Source: Luteitalea sp.
Lineage (GTDB): Bacteria; Acidobacteriota; Vicinamibacteria; Vicinamibacterales; Vicinamibacteraceae
NCBI GenBank assembly: GCA_009377495.1
Contig: WHTZ01000021.1
Coordinates: forward strand, 1 to 64,000
Direction of reading: 5' to 3'
DNA: 64,000 nt
Numbering within the stretch: position 1 is the stretch's first letter; each line of letters starts with the position of its first letter. Both the position numbers and the translations under genes were made by a program. A model generated the notes under the pieces. That model saw only the letters and a list, made by a program, of their open reading frames with translations. It was not told the origin of the DNA and did no database searches. Below, piece after piece: positions 36,201 through 44,353 of the stretch.

Positions 36201-36751
36201 ACGCGATCGTCGGCGGGTGGGAAGTGGCCGCCATCGCCATCTTCAACAGCGGCCAGCCGTGGGACCTGCCGAACGTGTACCTGGACCCGGACGGCACGAC
36301 CGACCGCATCAACGCCGCCGCTATCAACACGGCCGGTCGCGACGACGGGGATGTCATTCGGGCGATCAACGCTCCCTGCACCGCGAGATGGGACGATAGC
36401 GGCGTCATTGTCCCGCGGGGACCCTTCGACCAGGCGGGGTGCACGGAGGCGTGGTTCATCACACCCCCGTCGTTCTCGTCAAACCGTGTGGTCCCGCTCC
36501 GCTCCGACGATATCCGCCGGACGCCGTATCGCCAGTTGGACGTCAACTTCGCCAAAATGACGCAGCTGACACGTGACATCCGGGTGCAGTTTCGCGTGGA
36601 GATCTTCAACATCCTGAATATCGCCAACTACGAGATGGTGCAGTTCAACTCGGACCTCGATAGCCCGGAGTTCGGGACGATTCACAAGAACGACGTGGAC
36701 CAGTCCAACGCCCCGCGCCAGATCCAGCTCGCCGTCAAGGTGATCTGGTGA
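33203..36751 (+). CDS. TonB-dependent receptor, Oar-type
   Basis: 1182 residues from the ATG at 33203, preceded by AGAGGAGAGG; upstream codons of the frame belong to the decayed gene before it. A signal peptide ends at about AVAQE, then comes a carboxypeptidase-regulatory-like domain (ATVTGRITDQSRGAMPGVTV, about 27-115), the plug with INVSLKSGTNDFHGTGYEF, and a barrel ending QIQLAVKVIW with a terminal aromatic. It imports an unknown substrate, probably an oligosaccharide. It is strongly GC-rich, like the SDR operon upstream, and may have belonged to that locus. The genes that follow use a less GC-rich style. Confidence 0.92.
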   Translation: MHTGARSVVAFAVALGALTLSSAVAQEFRATVTGRITDQSRGAMPGVTVVVTNTETNETATAVASADGAYSIPFLQPGVYTLTAELDGFKTYTQEDLRLQVGQTATVNIAMQVGDLTETVTVTGDTLEASRADRGMVIDSRRVTEIPLNTRNPFMLSLLSSGITFNGPAIYQRPFDNGAIADWSINGGANRNNEFLLDGAPNNSVQGGNNIAYVPPADSVGEFKIVQNSYDAQYGRSAGGTINVSLKSGTNDFHGTGYEFARRKALDANTEINKRRGEPTPGHTLDQYGFQIDGPIVRDRTFFMVALEDYNEETPNIEIESFPDGALRRGDFSDLVTASGQPITIYDPATGRVDANGTFVRDPFPNNIIPENRISPIARALMDSWPMPNSAPAEGCQPWRCNFLLAPNIARDDFYNFVTKVDHVVSTNTRMFVRYAQNDRTSIRSTNGIPGPPEDGFRPHIRENYTGVWDLVHTVNSSLVLNVRSSLNRYVEANRTDAGLGFDATTLGFPTDLVNQLPQQIFPRIEITNEFTNLGRGTFDEGTTTVFGFQPNFSWLKGRHTFRGGLDMRMTWLARENSGQAGMLVQFNDTFTRQQWDQADPLSGSSFASFLLGYPTSGRVDNNVFPTFRWNYFAPWFQDDWKVTDRLTLNFGLRWDFNSPVWEEDNRLNFAFDPTVANPANDRINHEVFPRDILGGLQFIGEPDAPAKYPYEFDTNNIQPRIGFAYMLNDQTILKGGYGLYYMNPTATSFSTGFSIETPIVASADGGRSPTVTLENPFPDGIAEPPGSALGLETFLGHGLSFSNPEFEIPKVHQFHLGVQRFLGWNTSVELAYVGSRTRGLQTSWDAFNEPPVELRDACNPALGGDPAFCRERLPNPFQGVAGFEGTERFESATLDRWSLSRPFPQFDAITESERNDGRINYNSFQAVVDKRFSQGLALNATYTWSRMTERSGWLDASRLIPQEGLAATDRPHRLTFSAVYDLPIGNGRHFLTEARGPLNAIVGGWEVAAIAIFNSGQPWDLPNVYLDPDGTTDRINAAAINTAGRDDGDVIRAINAPCTARWDDSGVIVPRGPFDQAGCTEAWFITPPSFSSNRVVPLRSDDIRRTPYRQLDVNFAKMTQLTRDIRVQFRVEIFNILNIANYEMVQFNSDLDSPEFGTIHKNDVDQSNAPRQIQLAVKVIW

Positions 36752-37035
36752 CGGCGCTTCCCCTCCTCGCAGGGCGCGCGGCCCGATAGCATCTCACGCC
36801 CGTCGTTTCCTCCAACCTTTTTGTCGGGCGCGACGACGAGGGGCCTCAAGGCCCGTCGCTACGTGTTCGAGTTCAGCGCCCTCGCCGTATATTCTTCTTG
36901 ACACGATAAGCGACAGAGCTGTAGCGTAGGGATTCAATAAAACCTTTCATGCCACGATATCCCAACAATTATGAAGGAGAGCAGACGCCTCTTTGGCGGC
37001 GCGATAGCTCAGCCAGAGACATCTCGGGAGACCAT
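36752..37035. other. Intergenic region before the amino-sugar operon
   Basis: Holds a REP-like palindrome (36835-36862) and a TTGACA box at 36898-36903 whose flank (CTTGACACGA) matches that of the box at 59351. No good -10 box follows. No gene is seen, unless translation of the next gene begins at the upstream ATG at 36949, which lacks a ribosome-binding site. Confidence 0.4.
36835..36862. repeat. REP-like palindrome (GTAGCGA family)
   Basis: Stem GGGCCT/AGGCCC with a tiny loop, flanked by GACGAG and CGTCGCTAC. On the reverse strand it reads GTAGCGACGGGCCT...AGGCCCCTCGTC, matching the outer arms of the larger palindrome at 52507. Confidence 0.55.
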
Positions 37036-37968
37036 ATGGTTATGAGACCGCTGAGTAAAATCGCGCAAGGATGGTGGGATTACACCACGCTCGATGAAGC
37101 GATCCTGAGAGAGGCATCTCATCTCAGCCCGAAGCAGATGGCAGGCTTGGACCGCGAGGGATTTCATATCGCCTTTTACGACACGCTGGAAGAATTCTAT
37201 CTGGCCGAAGCCCTGGAATACATCTCTGCGTGGTCACAGGCAACGCCAGACGATCCCGTAGGCATCTGTGGTCCCATCGGCCCGACCGAGCAACTGCCCC
37301 TTGTGGCACGACTGATCAACGAGCTGGGTCTGAGTCTGCGGAACGCACACTTCTGGGCCATGGACGAATGGGTGCTCGATGGGAAGGAGGTCCCGCCCTC
37401 ACATCCTCTGTCCTTTGCGCGAACCAATCTCGAGCTCTGCTTTGATCGGATCGATAAGCGCCTCGCCATGCCCAGGGAGAACATCCATTTCCCCACGTGT
37501 CGCCCTGCAGAATACCGCAGGAGCTTTGAGCACGTCCGCTGCGCGGTGATGCAGGGAGGACAGGGAGAGGTGAAGCACTGGGCGTTTAACGATCCCTTCC
37601 GTCGCCACGGCCAATATCAGGACGAACCGCCATCAATCGAGGAATATCTCGGGCTCTCGACCCGTGTCGTTGACCTGCATCCTCTCACCATCCTTCAAAA
37701 TGCACGAACGTCGGCAAACGGCAATCTGTGTCAGGTTCCAACGCAGGCGGTCACCGTGGGCCCGGTGGAAACGTGGAAGGCGGAGAAGGTATCGATATGG
37801 CACGCAGGAGCTCATGACAATCCCTTCGGCATACGTCTGACAACACTGATGATTGCAGAGAGAATCCTCGATAGCTCGGTCCCCATGTCGTTGTTAGCCC
37901 TTCATCCGAACGTCCACTTCCACGTTTACCGCGGGGGACTTGGAAACACCAGTGTGGAATTGCACTAA
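37036..37968 (+). CDS. Glucosamine-6-phosphate deaminase-like protein
   Basis: 310 residues from the ATG at 37036, chosen because GGAG lies five bases upstream; an ATG at 36949 would add 29 residues without a ribosome-binding site. The protein belongs to the NagB / 6-phosphogluconolactonase fold. [19 protein letters not shown] is the phosphate loop, and [13 protein letters not shown] (D110, E111) and [16 protein letters not shown] follow the larger, less-studied NagB-like group. It probably converts an amino-sugar phosphate, or a related phosphosugar, to a ketose. It heads an operon with a ceramidase-like hydrolase, an aldolase, a Gfo/Idh/MocA gene and a sugar kinase, consistent with amino-sugar breakdown. 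It is cytoplasmic. Confidence 0.83.
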   Translation: MVMRPLSKIAQGWWDYTTLDEAILREASHLSPKQMAGLDREGFHIAFYDTLEEFYLAEALEYISAWSQATPDDPVGICGPIGPTEQLPLVARLINELGLSLRNAHFWAMDEWVLDGKEVPPSHPLSFARTNLELCFDRIDKRLAMPRENIHFPTCRPAEYRRSFEHVRCAVMQGGQGEVKHWAFNDPFRRHGQYQDEPPSIEEYLGLSTRVVDLHPLTILQNARTSANGNLCQVPTQAVTVGPVETWKAEKVSIWHAGAHDNPFGIRLTTLMIAERILDSSVPMSLLALHPNVHFHVYRGGLGNTSVELH

Positions 37969-37978
37969 GTCCTCCGGA

Positions 37979-39370
37979 ATGATCCTCATCGTTCTGTTGA
38001 GCTTCGCATCCACGGTGTGGGGCGAAGAGCTTCGCGTGGGGAGAGCGGCCGTACGGATCACTCCCGAAGTAGGCACCCCTATGGGAAGCTCCTACGGTAT
38101 CGCCATTTCGGAGGGAATTCACGACGACCTTTTTGCCAAAGCCATTGTCTTTGAACGCGACGGTGTCAAGGCGGCTCTCGTCGCGTGCGACCTTATCAGC
38201 ATCCGAAAGGCGATCGTGGAGGACGCACGGCGGTTGATTGAGGCACGGACTGGCCTGAAAGGGCAACACGTGATCCTGAGTGCCACCCACGGTCACGCTG
38301 GACCCCAGATGCATCCGATGTTTCTGCGGATTCTGGGAGGAGAGCCGGAACAGAAGGGCCTGGAATATATTCGCCGTCTGCCGGAATGGATTGCCGAAAG
38401 CGTGCGAAAAGCGGAGGAGAATCTCCAGCCTGCGCGCCTGTCGGTGGGAACGATTCGTGAAGACGCTATCAGTTTCAACCGCCGCTTTCTCATGCGGGAC
38501 GGTTCCGTGCGGATGAATCCCGGCCGTCAGAATGCCGCCGCAGTACGACCCGTTGGGCCCATTGATCCAATCGTTTCAGTGGCGAACTTTGAAGCGAGCG
38601 AATCGGGCGAGAGTCTTGCGACCATGGTAAACTTCGCTCTCCATGTCGCGGTTGTAGGCGGGCGCCAAATCTCAGCGGACTTTCCCGGCGTCTTGTCCCG
38701 ACGCCTCGCCGCGGTCAGGGGACGAGAAGCCCTGACCGTCTTCACCAACGGAATGTCTGGAAACATCAATCATATTGACACCAGTCGACAGACACAATCG
38801 ACAGGCCAGCAGGAGGCAGAACGCATCGGAACAGTGCTGGAGGCACGCGTCCGCCAGGCCCTTCGCACGCTGCGACCGGTGAGCTCAGCTCCACTCCGCG
38901 TGCGGAGTCGAAGAGTCGAGCTTTCCGTTCGCCCGGTTCGCGACGAAGAAGTCGAAGAAGCCAAGCGGCTGATGTCTCGCGTCGGCAGCCGCTCGGCCCC
39001 ACCCTTTCACGACGTCGTCCGTGCCTGGAGGGTGATTGATCTGTCCGAAATGGCGTCGGGCGTTCTGGCAACCGAAGTGCAGGCACTTACCCTCGGTGAC
39101 GAGGTGGCCTTTGTGGGCTTTCCGGGAGATGCCTTTGTAGAGCTCGGTCTGGGAATCAAATCAAGCTCACCCTTTCCGTTCACGGTTGTGGGCGAACAGG
39201 CCGGAACCGGAGCCATCAGCTACGTTCCGAACCTCAAGGCGTTCTGGGAAGGAGGCTACGAAGTGATCAGCGCGCGCTTTCTTCCCGGAGGAGGGGAGCG
39301 ACTCGTGGAAGCCGTCCAGCGGCTGCTGATCGAGCTGTATCCTCACAAGCCGGTGGCACCGGTGCACTGA
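37979..39370 (+). CDS. Neutral/alkaline ceramidase-like hydrolase (secreted)
   Basis: 463 residues from the ATG at 37979 (signal peptide MILIVLLSFASTVWG); the frame opens at 37940, but that would overlap the previous gene. RVGRAAVRITPEVGTPMG is the conserved start of the neutral/alkaline non-lysosomal ceramidase N-terminal domain. SATHGHAGP carries the zinc histidines (H104, H106), and VNFALHVAVVGG and FTNGMSGNINH match later conserved blocks. Bacterial relatives without the C-terminal immunoglobulin-like domain are common in glycan loci, and their substrate is unknown; an amidase or deacylase role on an N-acylated sugar is possible. It is exported, next to a NagB-like gene. Confidence 0.85.
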   Translation: MILIVLLSFASTVWGEELRVGRAAVRITPEVGTPMGSSYGIAISEGIHDDLFAKAIVFERDGVKAALVACDLISIRKAIVEDARRLIEARTGLKGQHVILSATHGHAGPQMHPMFLRILGGEPEQKGLEYIRRLPEWIAESVRKAEENLQPARLSVGTIREDAISFNRRFLMRDGSVRMNPGRQNAAAVRPVGPIDPIVSVANFEASESGESLATMVNFALHVAVVGGRQISADFPGVLSRRLAAVRGREALTVFTNGMSGNINHIDTSRQTQSTGQQEAERIGTVLEARVRQALRTLRPVSSAPLRVRSRRVELSVRPVRDEEVEEAKRLMSRVGSRSAPPFHDVVRAWRVIDLSEMASGVLATEVQALTLGDEVAFVGFPGDAFVELGLGIKSSSPFPFTVVGEQAGTGAISYVPNLKAFWEGGYEVISARFLPGGGERLVEAVQRLLIELYPHKPVAPVH

Positions 39371-39455
39371 TCGCCATCCTCATGTGCAGGTGATCGGCAG
39401 GACATACACGCCCGAACGGCGACGTCCGCGCTCGCGAGGCGCAGCCAAGAACCTC

Positions 39456-39513
39456 GGTAGGGCCCGCCTCGCCGAGGCGGCCGTGACGGCGCGCTCGGCG
39501 AGCGCGCCCTACC
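39456..39513. repeat. REP-like double hairpin
   Basis: Outer arms GGTAGGGC (39456-39463) and GCCCTACC (39506-39513) enclose two further hairpins, CCGCCTCG/CCGAGGCGG and GCGCGCTCG/GCGAGCGCGC. The element lies in the 198-base gap before the aldolase gene, which has no gene of its own. Confidence 0.7.
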
Positions 39514-39568
39514 ATCCAACTCTGAGCGCATTCGCACTTCATCCATTCGCCAAACACAAGCGAGACAC

Positions 39569-40408
39569 ATGCAACCGTTACCTCGACTTCACCGCCTTTT
39601 TGATGCCGATGGCAAGTGCTTTGATGTCGCCCTCGATCACGGGTTCTTCAACGAACGTGCTTTCCTGGAAGGCATCAGAGACATACCCAAAGCGATCCGC
39701 ACGATCATCGACGCAGCACCAGATGCCATACAGTTGAGCCCCGGCCAGGCAGTCCATCTGCAATCCAGTCCAGGCCCGAGAAAGCCAGCGTTGGTCATGC
39801 GCACCGACGTTGCCAATGTCTACGGATCACAACTCCCGCGCACCCTCTTCAGTCAACTTACCGACGATGCAGTTACCCAGGCGGTTCGACTCGATGCCGC
39901 GTGTGTCGTTGTCAACTTGTTGCTTCTTCCTGACCAGCCGGAACTGCACCAACGGTGTGTGGAGAATATCTGCCGCCTCAAGCCGGCATGTGAGGTGTTG
40001 GGAATGCCCCTGATGGTCGAGCCCCTCGTGATGCAGGCGAACGAGATCACGGGAGGCTACATGGTCGACGGGAACCTTGACAAGATTCTGCCCCTCGTGC
40101 GCCAGGCCGTCGAGCTTGGGGCCAATGTGATCAAGGCTGACCCCTGCGACGATCTCTCCAAGTACTGCCAGGTTGTCGAAGTGGCGGGCGGCGTTCCGGT
40201 ACTCGTGAGGGGCGGCGGGAAAGCTGCGGAAGAAGAAATCCTCGAACGCACCTTTGCGGTCATACAACAGGGGGCTTCGGGCATCGTCTATGGCCGCAAC
40301 ATCATTCAACACGAACATCCCGCTCTCATGACGAGAGCTCTGATGGCGATCGTTCACGATGGAGCGACACCGGACCAGGCGCTGAAGCTGCTTAGGACGT
40401 CTCGATGA
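39569..40408 (+). CDS. Class I aldolase (DeoC/FbaB-like)
   Basis: 279 residues. A TIM-barrel class I aldolase of the fructose-bisphosphate / 2-amino-3,7-dideoxyheptulosonate group, with DVALDHGFF at the first strand (D23), YGSQLP, the Schiff-base lysine in NVIKADPCDD (K189), and the phosphate loop VLVRGGGKAAEEE followed by GASGIVYGRNI. Downstream it overlaps the Gfo/Idh/MocA start by 4 bases (ATGA). In this operon it would cleave a ketose-1-phosphate or related phosphosugar after the kinase step. The substrate is not determined. It is cytoplasmic. Confidence 0.85.
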   Translation: MQPLPRLHRLFDADGKCFDVALDHGFFNERAFLEGIRDIPKAIRTIIDAAPDAIQLSPGQAVHLQSSPGPRKPALVMRTDVANVYGSQLPRTLFSQLTDDAVTQAVRLDAACVVVNLLLLPDQPELHQRCVENICRLKPACEVLGMPLMVEPLVMQANEITGGYMVDGNLDKILPLVRQAVELGANVIKADPCDDLSKYCQVVEVAGGVPVLVRGGGKAAEEEILERTFAVIQQGASGIVYGRNIIQHEHPALMTRALMAIVHDGATPDQALKLLRTSR

Positions 40409-41550
40409 ATAGACGGGAGATCCGATTTGGCATCATCGGAGGCGGCATGATGGGCCGGGAGTTCGCCAGCGCCTCGGCACGGTGGTGCCATCTTCTCGAC
40501 TTGGAGTTCGTACCCAAGGTCGTGGGGCTGTGCGACTCCAATCCAGCCATCTTCAATTGGTTCCAGCTGAACTTTCCTGGCATCAGCGTCACGACGAGCT
40601 ACCAGGATCTATTGGAAAGGCCTGACATAGAGGCCATTTACTGCGCCATTCCTCATCACCTCCACAGCCGCGTCTACAGGGCGGTCATCGAAGCCGGGAA
40701 GCACCTCTTGGGCGAGAAGCCGTTCGGAATCGACAGCGAGGCGAACCAGTCCATTCTAGAGAGCGTCAGGGCGCACCCAGGCGTCGTGGTACGCTGCTCT
40801 TCCGAGTTCCCCTTCTTTCCAGGCGCCCAACGGATCGTTCGCCTCATACAGGACGACCTGTTCGGCCGCATCATCGAAGTCGAGGCGGGCTTCTATCACA
40901 GCGGCGACCTGGACCCGCAAAAGCGGATCAATTGGAAACGTCGCATTGAATACAACGGCGAGTACGGCTGCATGGGTGATTTGGGAATGCACGTGCTGCA
41001 CATTCCCCTGCGCTTCGGCTGGATTCCCGACAAAGTCTTCGCGTGCCTGTCCAATATCGTCGCGTCCCGTCCCGACGAGAACGGGGAGGAGACTCCATGC
41101 CGAACCTGGGACAATGCCACGCTGGCAGGAGAAGTGCCGATGGACGGGTATCGATTTCCTGTCTTTCTCTCAACCAAGCGGATCGCGCCCGGCGAGATGA
41201 ACACGTGGTTCATACGAATTCTTGGCACCCGCTTCTCTGCTGAGTTCAGCACCAAGTGGCCAAAGCAGCTCCGAACACTCCCCTACACCCCCGGGCAGGC
41301 TCAAACCTGGCATGTCGGAGACGTGGGCCACGAGAGTTGCTATCCGGTCATCACCGGAGGCATCTTCGAGTTTGGCTTTCCCGACGCCATTCTTCAGATG
41401 TGGGCGGCTTTCTGTGACGAGCTCGTGAACGGTCGTGAGCGGATGAAGCAACCCTTCTACTGTGTCACACCGGCGGAGACAGCGCTGAGTCATCAACTGT
41501 TTACTTCAGCTCTTGAATCCCATCGACGAGGAACCGCGATTGAAGTCTGA
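40405..41550 (+). CDS. Gfo/Idh/MocA-family oxidoreductase
   Basis: 381 residues. A Rossmann NAD(P) fold (FGIIGGGMMGRE, about 8-19), an intact EKP motif (E104-K105-P106), and a C-terminal domain with CMGDLGMHVLHIPLRFG holding the catalytic histidine. The length fits the family. It probably oxidises or reduces a sugar hydroxyl using NAD. It is translationally coupled to the aldolase gene upstream, and its 3' end overlaps the kinase frame. Unlike the paralogue at 17701 it keeps the catalytic lysine. Confidence 0.9.
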   Translation: MNRREIRFGIIGGGMMGREFASASARWCHLLDLEFVPKVVGLCDSNPAIFNWFQLNFPGISVTTSYQDLLERPDIEAIYCAIPHHLHSRVYRAVIEAGKHLLGEKPFGIDSEANQSILESVRAHPGVVVRCSSEFPFFPGAQRIVRLIQDDLFGRIIEVEAGFYHSGDLDPQKRINWKRRIEYNGEYGCMGDLGMHVLHIPLRFGWIPDKVFACLSNIVASRPDENGEETPCRTWDNATLAGEVPMDGYRFPVFLSTKRIAPGEMNTWFIRILGTRFSAEFSTKWPKQLRTLPYTPGQAQTWHVGDVGHESCYPVITGGIFEFGFPDAILQMWAAFCDELVNGRERMKQPFYCVTPAETALSHQLFTSALESHRRGTAIEV

Positions 41551-42751
41551 CCGCAATGCAGAGCGCAAGCAGGGAGCTGAAGCGGTTGTCGGGGGACACA
41601 TCTGTCTCGATATCATCCCCGAGATCAAGAGTCGCGATTTGGTCTTCTCCGAAGGCTTCCTCCAGGAGATTGGGCGGGCCGTCATCTCGACGGGCGGTGC
41701 GGTGTCAAACACGGGCTTGGCGCTTCACCGCCTGGGTGTCACCACGCTGCTCATGGGCAAGGTGGGCAGCGATCTCTTCGGACACACCCTTCGGCAGATC
41801 CTCTCGCGATACGATCCTCTGCTGGGCGACGGCCTGATCGAGAGCGCAGACGCGGTAACCTCTTACAGTGTGATCCTCAGTCCTGTAGGGCGCGACCGGA
41901 TGGTCTTGCATTGCCCTGGCTGCAACGACACCTTTTCAGCCGACGAGATCGCCTATCCTCGCCTCGGAGATGTCAAGCTCTTTCACCTCGGATATCCGCC
42001 GCTGATGCGCCGCTTGATCGACAGGGACGGGTCCGAGCTCGTGGACCTCCTGCGGCGCGCAAAAGAGACCGGCGTCACCACGTCGCTGGACATGAGCATG
42101 CCCGACGAGGCGTCCTTCGCCGGCAACGTCAACTGGCCCACCATTCTTTCTCGAGCGCTGCCCTATGTAGACATCTTTGTTCCGAGCCTCGAGGAGACTC
42201 TTTTTGCCTTGTATCGGGATGAGTTCCGAAGGTTCTCCCAATACCCCGACGGGTTGTTCGCCGCGGCCACGCCGGAGGTCGTCTCTTCCATCGGCCGTGA
42301 CTTGCTGCGCTTGGGTCCCAAGATCGTTGGCCTGAAACTGGGCCGCCTGGGACTCTACCTGCGAACGGCGGCCGCCTCGCGATGGACCGAGGTGGGGAGG
42401 GCCGAACCGACGCGCAGCCAGGAGTGGATGTCTCGGGAATTGTGGTCACCCTGCTTCCAAGTCGAGGTGGTGGGTACCACTGGCGCCGGAGACACGACCT
42501 TCGCAGGGCTACTCGCGGCCCTCCTGCGTGACGGCTCACCTGAAGCCTGCGCCGCTTTTGCTTGCGCCGTCGGCGCCTGCAACACAGAGGCTGCCGACGC
42601 GCTTGGCGGTGTGCGGAACTGGGAGCAAACGTGGAACCGAATTGAATCGGGATGGGAGCGCCTTCAACTGCCGTTCTCGATGACAGGGTGGCAGTGGCGA
42701 GAAAGCACGGGCGTTTGGAGTGGTCCTGATGACCACCCAAGAGGCTGTTAG
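41513..42751 (+). CDS. PfkB-family carbohydrate kinase
   Basis: 412 residues from a TTG at 41513; another TTG at 41540 is possible, and no ATG fits, so the start is uncertain. VVGGHICLDIIP and STGGAVSNTGLALHRLG form the sugar-binding start, and VGTTGAGDTTFAGL (D327) is the PfkB catalytic and ATP signature. It is larger than ribokinase, about 310 residues, because of inserts around 225-310. It phosphorylates an unknown sugar, presumably to feed the aldolase or deaminase of the same operon. It ends 4 bases into the converging sulfatase gene, so the two transcripts converge. Confidence 0.88.
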   Translation: MNPIDEEPRLKSDRNAERKQGAEAVVGGHICLDIIPEIKSRDLVFSEGFLQEIGRAVISTGGAVSNTGLALHRLGVTTLLMGKVGSDLFGHTLRQILSRYDPLLGDGLIESADAVTSYSVILSPVGRDRMVLHCPGCNDTFSADEIAYPRLGDVKLFHLGYPPLMRRLIDRDGSELVDLLRRAKETGVTTSLDMSMPDEASFAGNVNWPTILSRALPYVDIFVPSLEETLFALYRDEFRRFSQYPDGLFAAATPEVVSSIGRDLLRLGPKIVGLKLGRLGLYLRTAAASRWTEVGRAEPTRSQEWMSRELWSPCFQVEVVGTTGAGDTTFAGLLAALLRDGSPEACAAFACAVGACNTEAADALGGVRNWEQTWNRIESGWERLQLPFSMTGWQWRESTGVWSGPDDHPRGC

Positions 42752-44313
42752 TCCCGACGCCCCTCCTGACCGGGACGGATTCCGAATAGATCGCCAGTGA
42801 TCAGATCAGACTTGGATCTGCCCCCCTTCCACAGATCCCACTTGGGATCCGTGTAACGTCCAAAGAAGGCCGAGAGCTTTTCCTGGAGCCTCGCCCGAAC
42901 GGCTGACGTTTCAGGGTCTTCGTAACGATTGAGCCGTTCTCCCCGATCACTCTGAAGGTTGTACAACTCGTTGGGTTTCTGGTGAGCTCGCTCGATGTAC
43001 TTCCACTCCTCCGTCCGGATGGCGCGGACATTTTCGAACTCGAAATACACCTCGTTGTCCCAGGCCACCGAACCTGCTCCCTTCAGGACGTTTTCCAGGT
43101 TCCGCCCGGGAGCCGGTAAGCCGCCCGAAGGAATCCTGGATTCGAGACCGAGATAGCTCAATAGGGTCGGAAACAGATCGTAGTTGCTGACCAGTAGATC
43201 GCTGCGCCGATTGGGAGGGATTTCGTCCGGATGGCGCAGAATCAGCGGAATCGAAAACGTCCAGTCGAATGCGGTGAGGGGACGCGTGTGGTCGCCCATT
43301 CCCCAGAAGCCGCTGTGTCCCCCGGAAAGTCCCTGATCCCCTGTGAAAATCACCAGCGTGTCCTGCTCGAGACCCATTCTCCGGAGAGCCTCCAGAATTC
43401 GACCCACCCCGTCGTCAATGCCGCTCACCTCCGCCGCGTACTTGCGGCGGACCTGCATGTTGTCCATCCAGTCTCCGTAGTTGTAGTTCCACGGATGGGG
43501 AGCGTCGCGAGGCATGGAAGGCAAAGGATGGTCCGCAAATCGTGCGGCGTGGCGGTTCCGGATGGGCTCCTCCTCCATCGCGCGCCCGAGTCCATAGGGA
43601 CCGTTATAAGCGAGATACAGAAAGAACGGCCGGTTCTTGCTCTCTTCGATGAAACGAACGCCGTGGTCGGTCCAGAAGTCGGTCAGGTAGGACGGCTCGA
43701 CACGGATCTCACCACCCTCCACAACCTCCTGGTCATAGAAGCCCGCACTTCCTCCCTCAGGCTTCGTCACCCAGTAGGTGAATCCTTCCTGAGGATTGAG
43801 GTTGTCGCCGAGATGCCATTTCCCCACCAGTCCGGTGACGTAGCCGGCGGCGGCTAGGATGCTCGGGAGCGAGTCGAATTCCTCGATCGTGTTGTAGGCG
43901 CCGGGTCCGACCTGCGCGCCCCCTCGTCCGAGGTAACGATGCACGCCGTGCTGCGAGGGCATCAACCCCGTCAACAGCGTGGCACGGGTTGGAGAGCAGA
44001 CCGGGTTGTTGGCAAACGCTCGTGTGAACAGGATCCCTTCTCGGGCGAGCCGGTCGATGTGGGGTGTGGGGATATCTTCGTTACCGTAAGCGCCCAGCGT
44101 CCACGGACCGTGATTGTCGGTCAGAATCAGCACGACGTTCTGGCGATCGAGTCCCGATCGACGCTGCAGCTCCGCGCCCGGGTCCACAGCCTTGGCTTGG
44201 TCCATCACCGCGCCTTGGACGGTCGCTACGGCCGATTGCATCTGGACGAGACACAACAGAGAGACACTGAGACAACACATTCCTCTGACCGTGTGTGCTC
44301 TGACTGCAGACAT
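42748..44313 (-). CDS. Secreted sulfatase (formylglycine type)
   Basis: 521 residues from the ATG at 44313, with an ideal GGAGGA site upstream; the longer open frame overlaps the preceding sulfatase gene. It has a signal sequence, metal-site start LILTDNHGPWTLG, and CSPTR (C106), the cysteine that is converted to formylglycine. FTGDQGLSGGHSGFWGMGD and IPLILRHPD follow the alkaline-phosphatase-like fold. It removes sulfate esters from a substrate, probably a glycan, in the periplasm or outside. Activity would need a formylglycine-generating enzyme, which is not encoded in this window. It is 40 bases after the second sulfatase and is the last gene of the minus-strand operon. Confidence 0.9.
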   Translation of the reverse strand: MSAVRAHTVRGMCCLSVSLLCLVQMQSAVATVQGAVMDQAKAVDPGAELQRRSGLDRQNVVLILTDNHGPWTLGAYGNEDIPTPHIDRLAREGILFTRAFANNPVCSPTRATLLTGLMPSQHGVHRYLGRGGAQVGPGAYNTIEEFDSLPSILAAAGYVTGLVGKWHLGDNLNPQEGFTYWVTKPEGGSAGFYDQEVVEGGEIRVEPSYLTDFWTDHGVRFIEESKNRPFFLYLAYNGPYGLGRAMEEEPIRNRHAARFADHPLPSMPRDAPHPWNYNYGDWMDNMQVRRKYAAEVSGIDDGVGRILEALRRMGLEQDTLVIFTGDQGLSGGHSGFWGMGDHTRPLTAFDWTFSIPLILRHPDEIPPNRRSDLLVSNYDLFPTLLSYLGLESRIPSGGLPAPGRNLENVLKGAGSVAWDNEVYFEFENVRAIRTEEWKYIERAHQKPNELYNLQSDRGERLNRYEDPETSAVRARLQEKLSAFFGRYTDPKWDLWKGGRSKSDLITGDLFGIRPGQEGRRD

Positions 44314-44353
44314 GGGTTCCTCCGGAGTGCCGCCCTTAGGACTCGGCCGAATC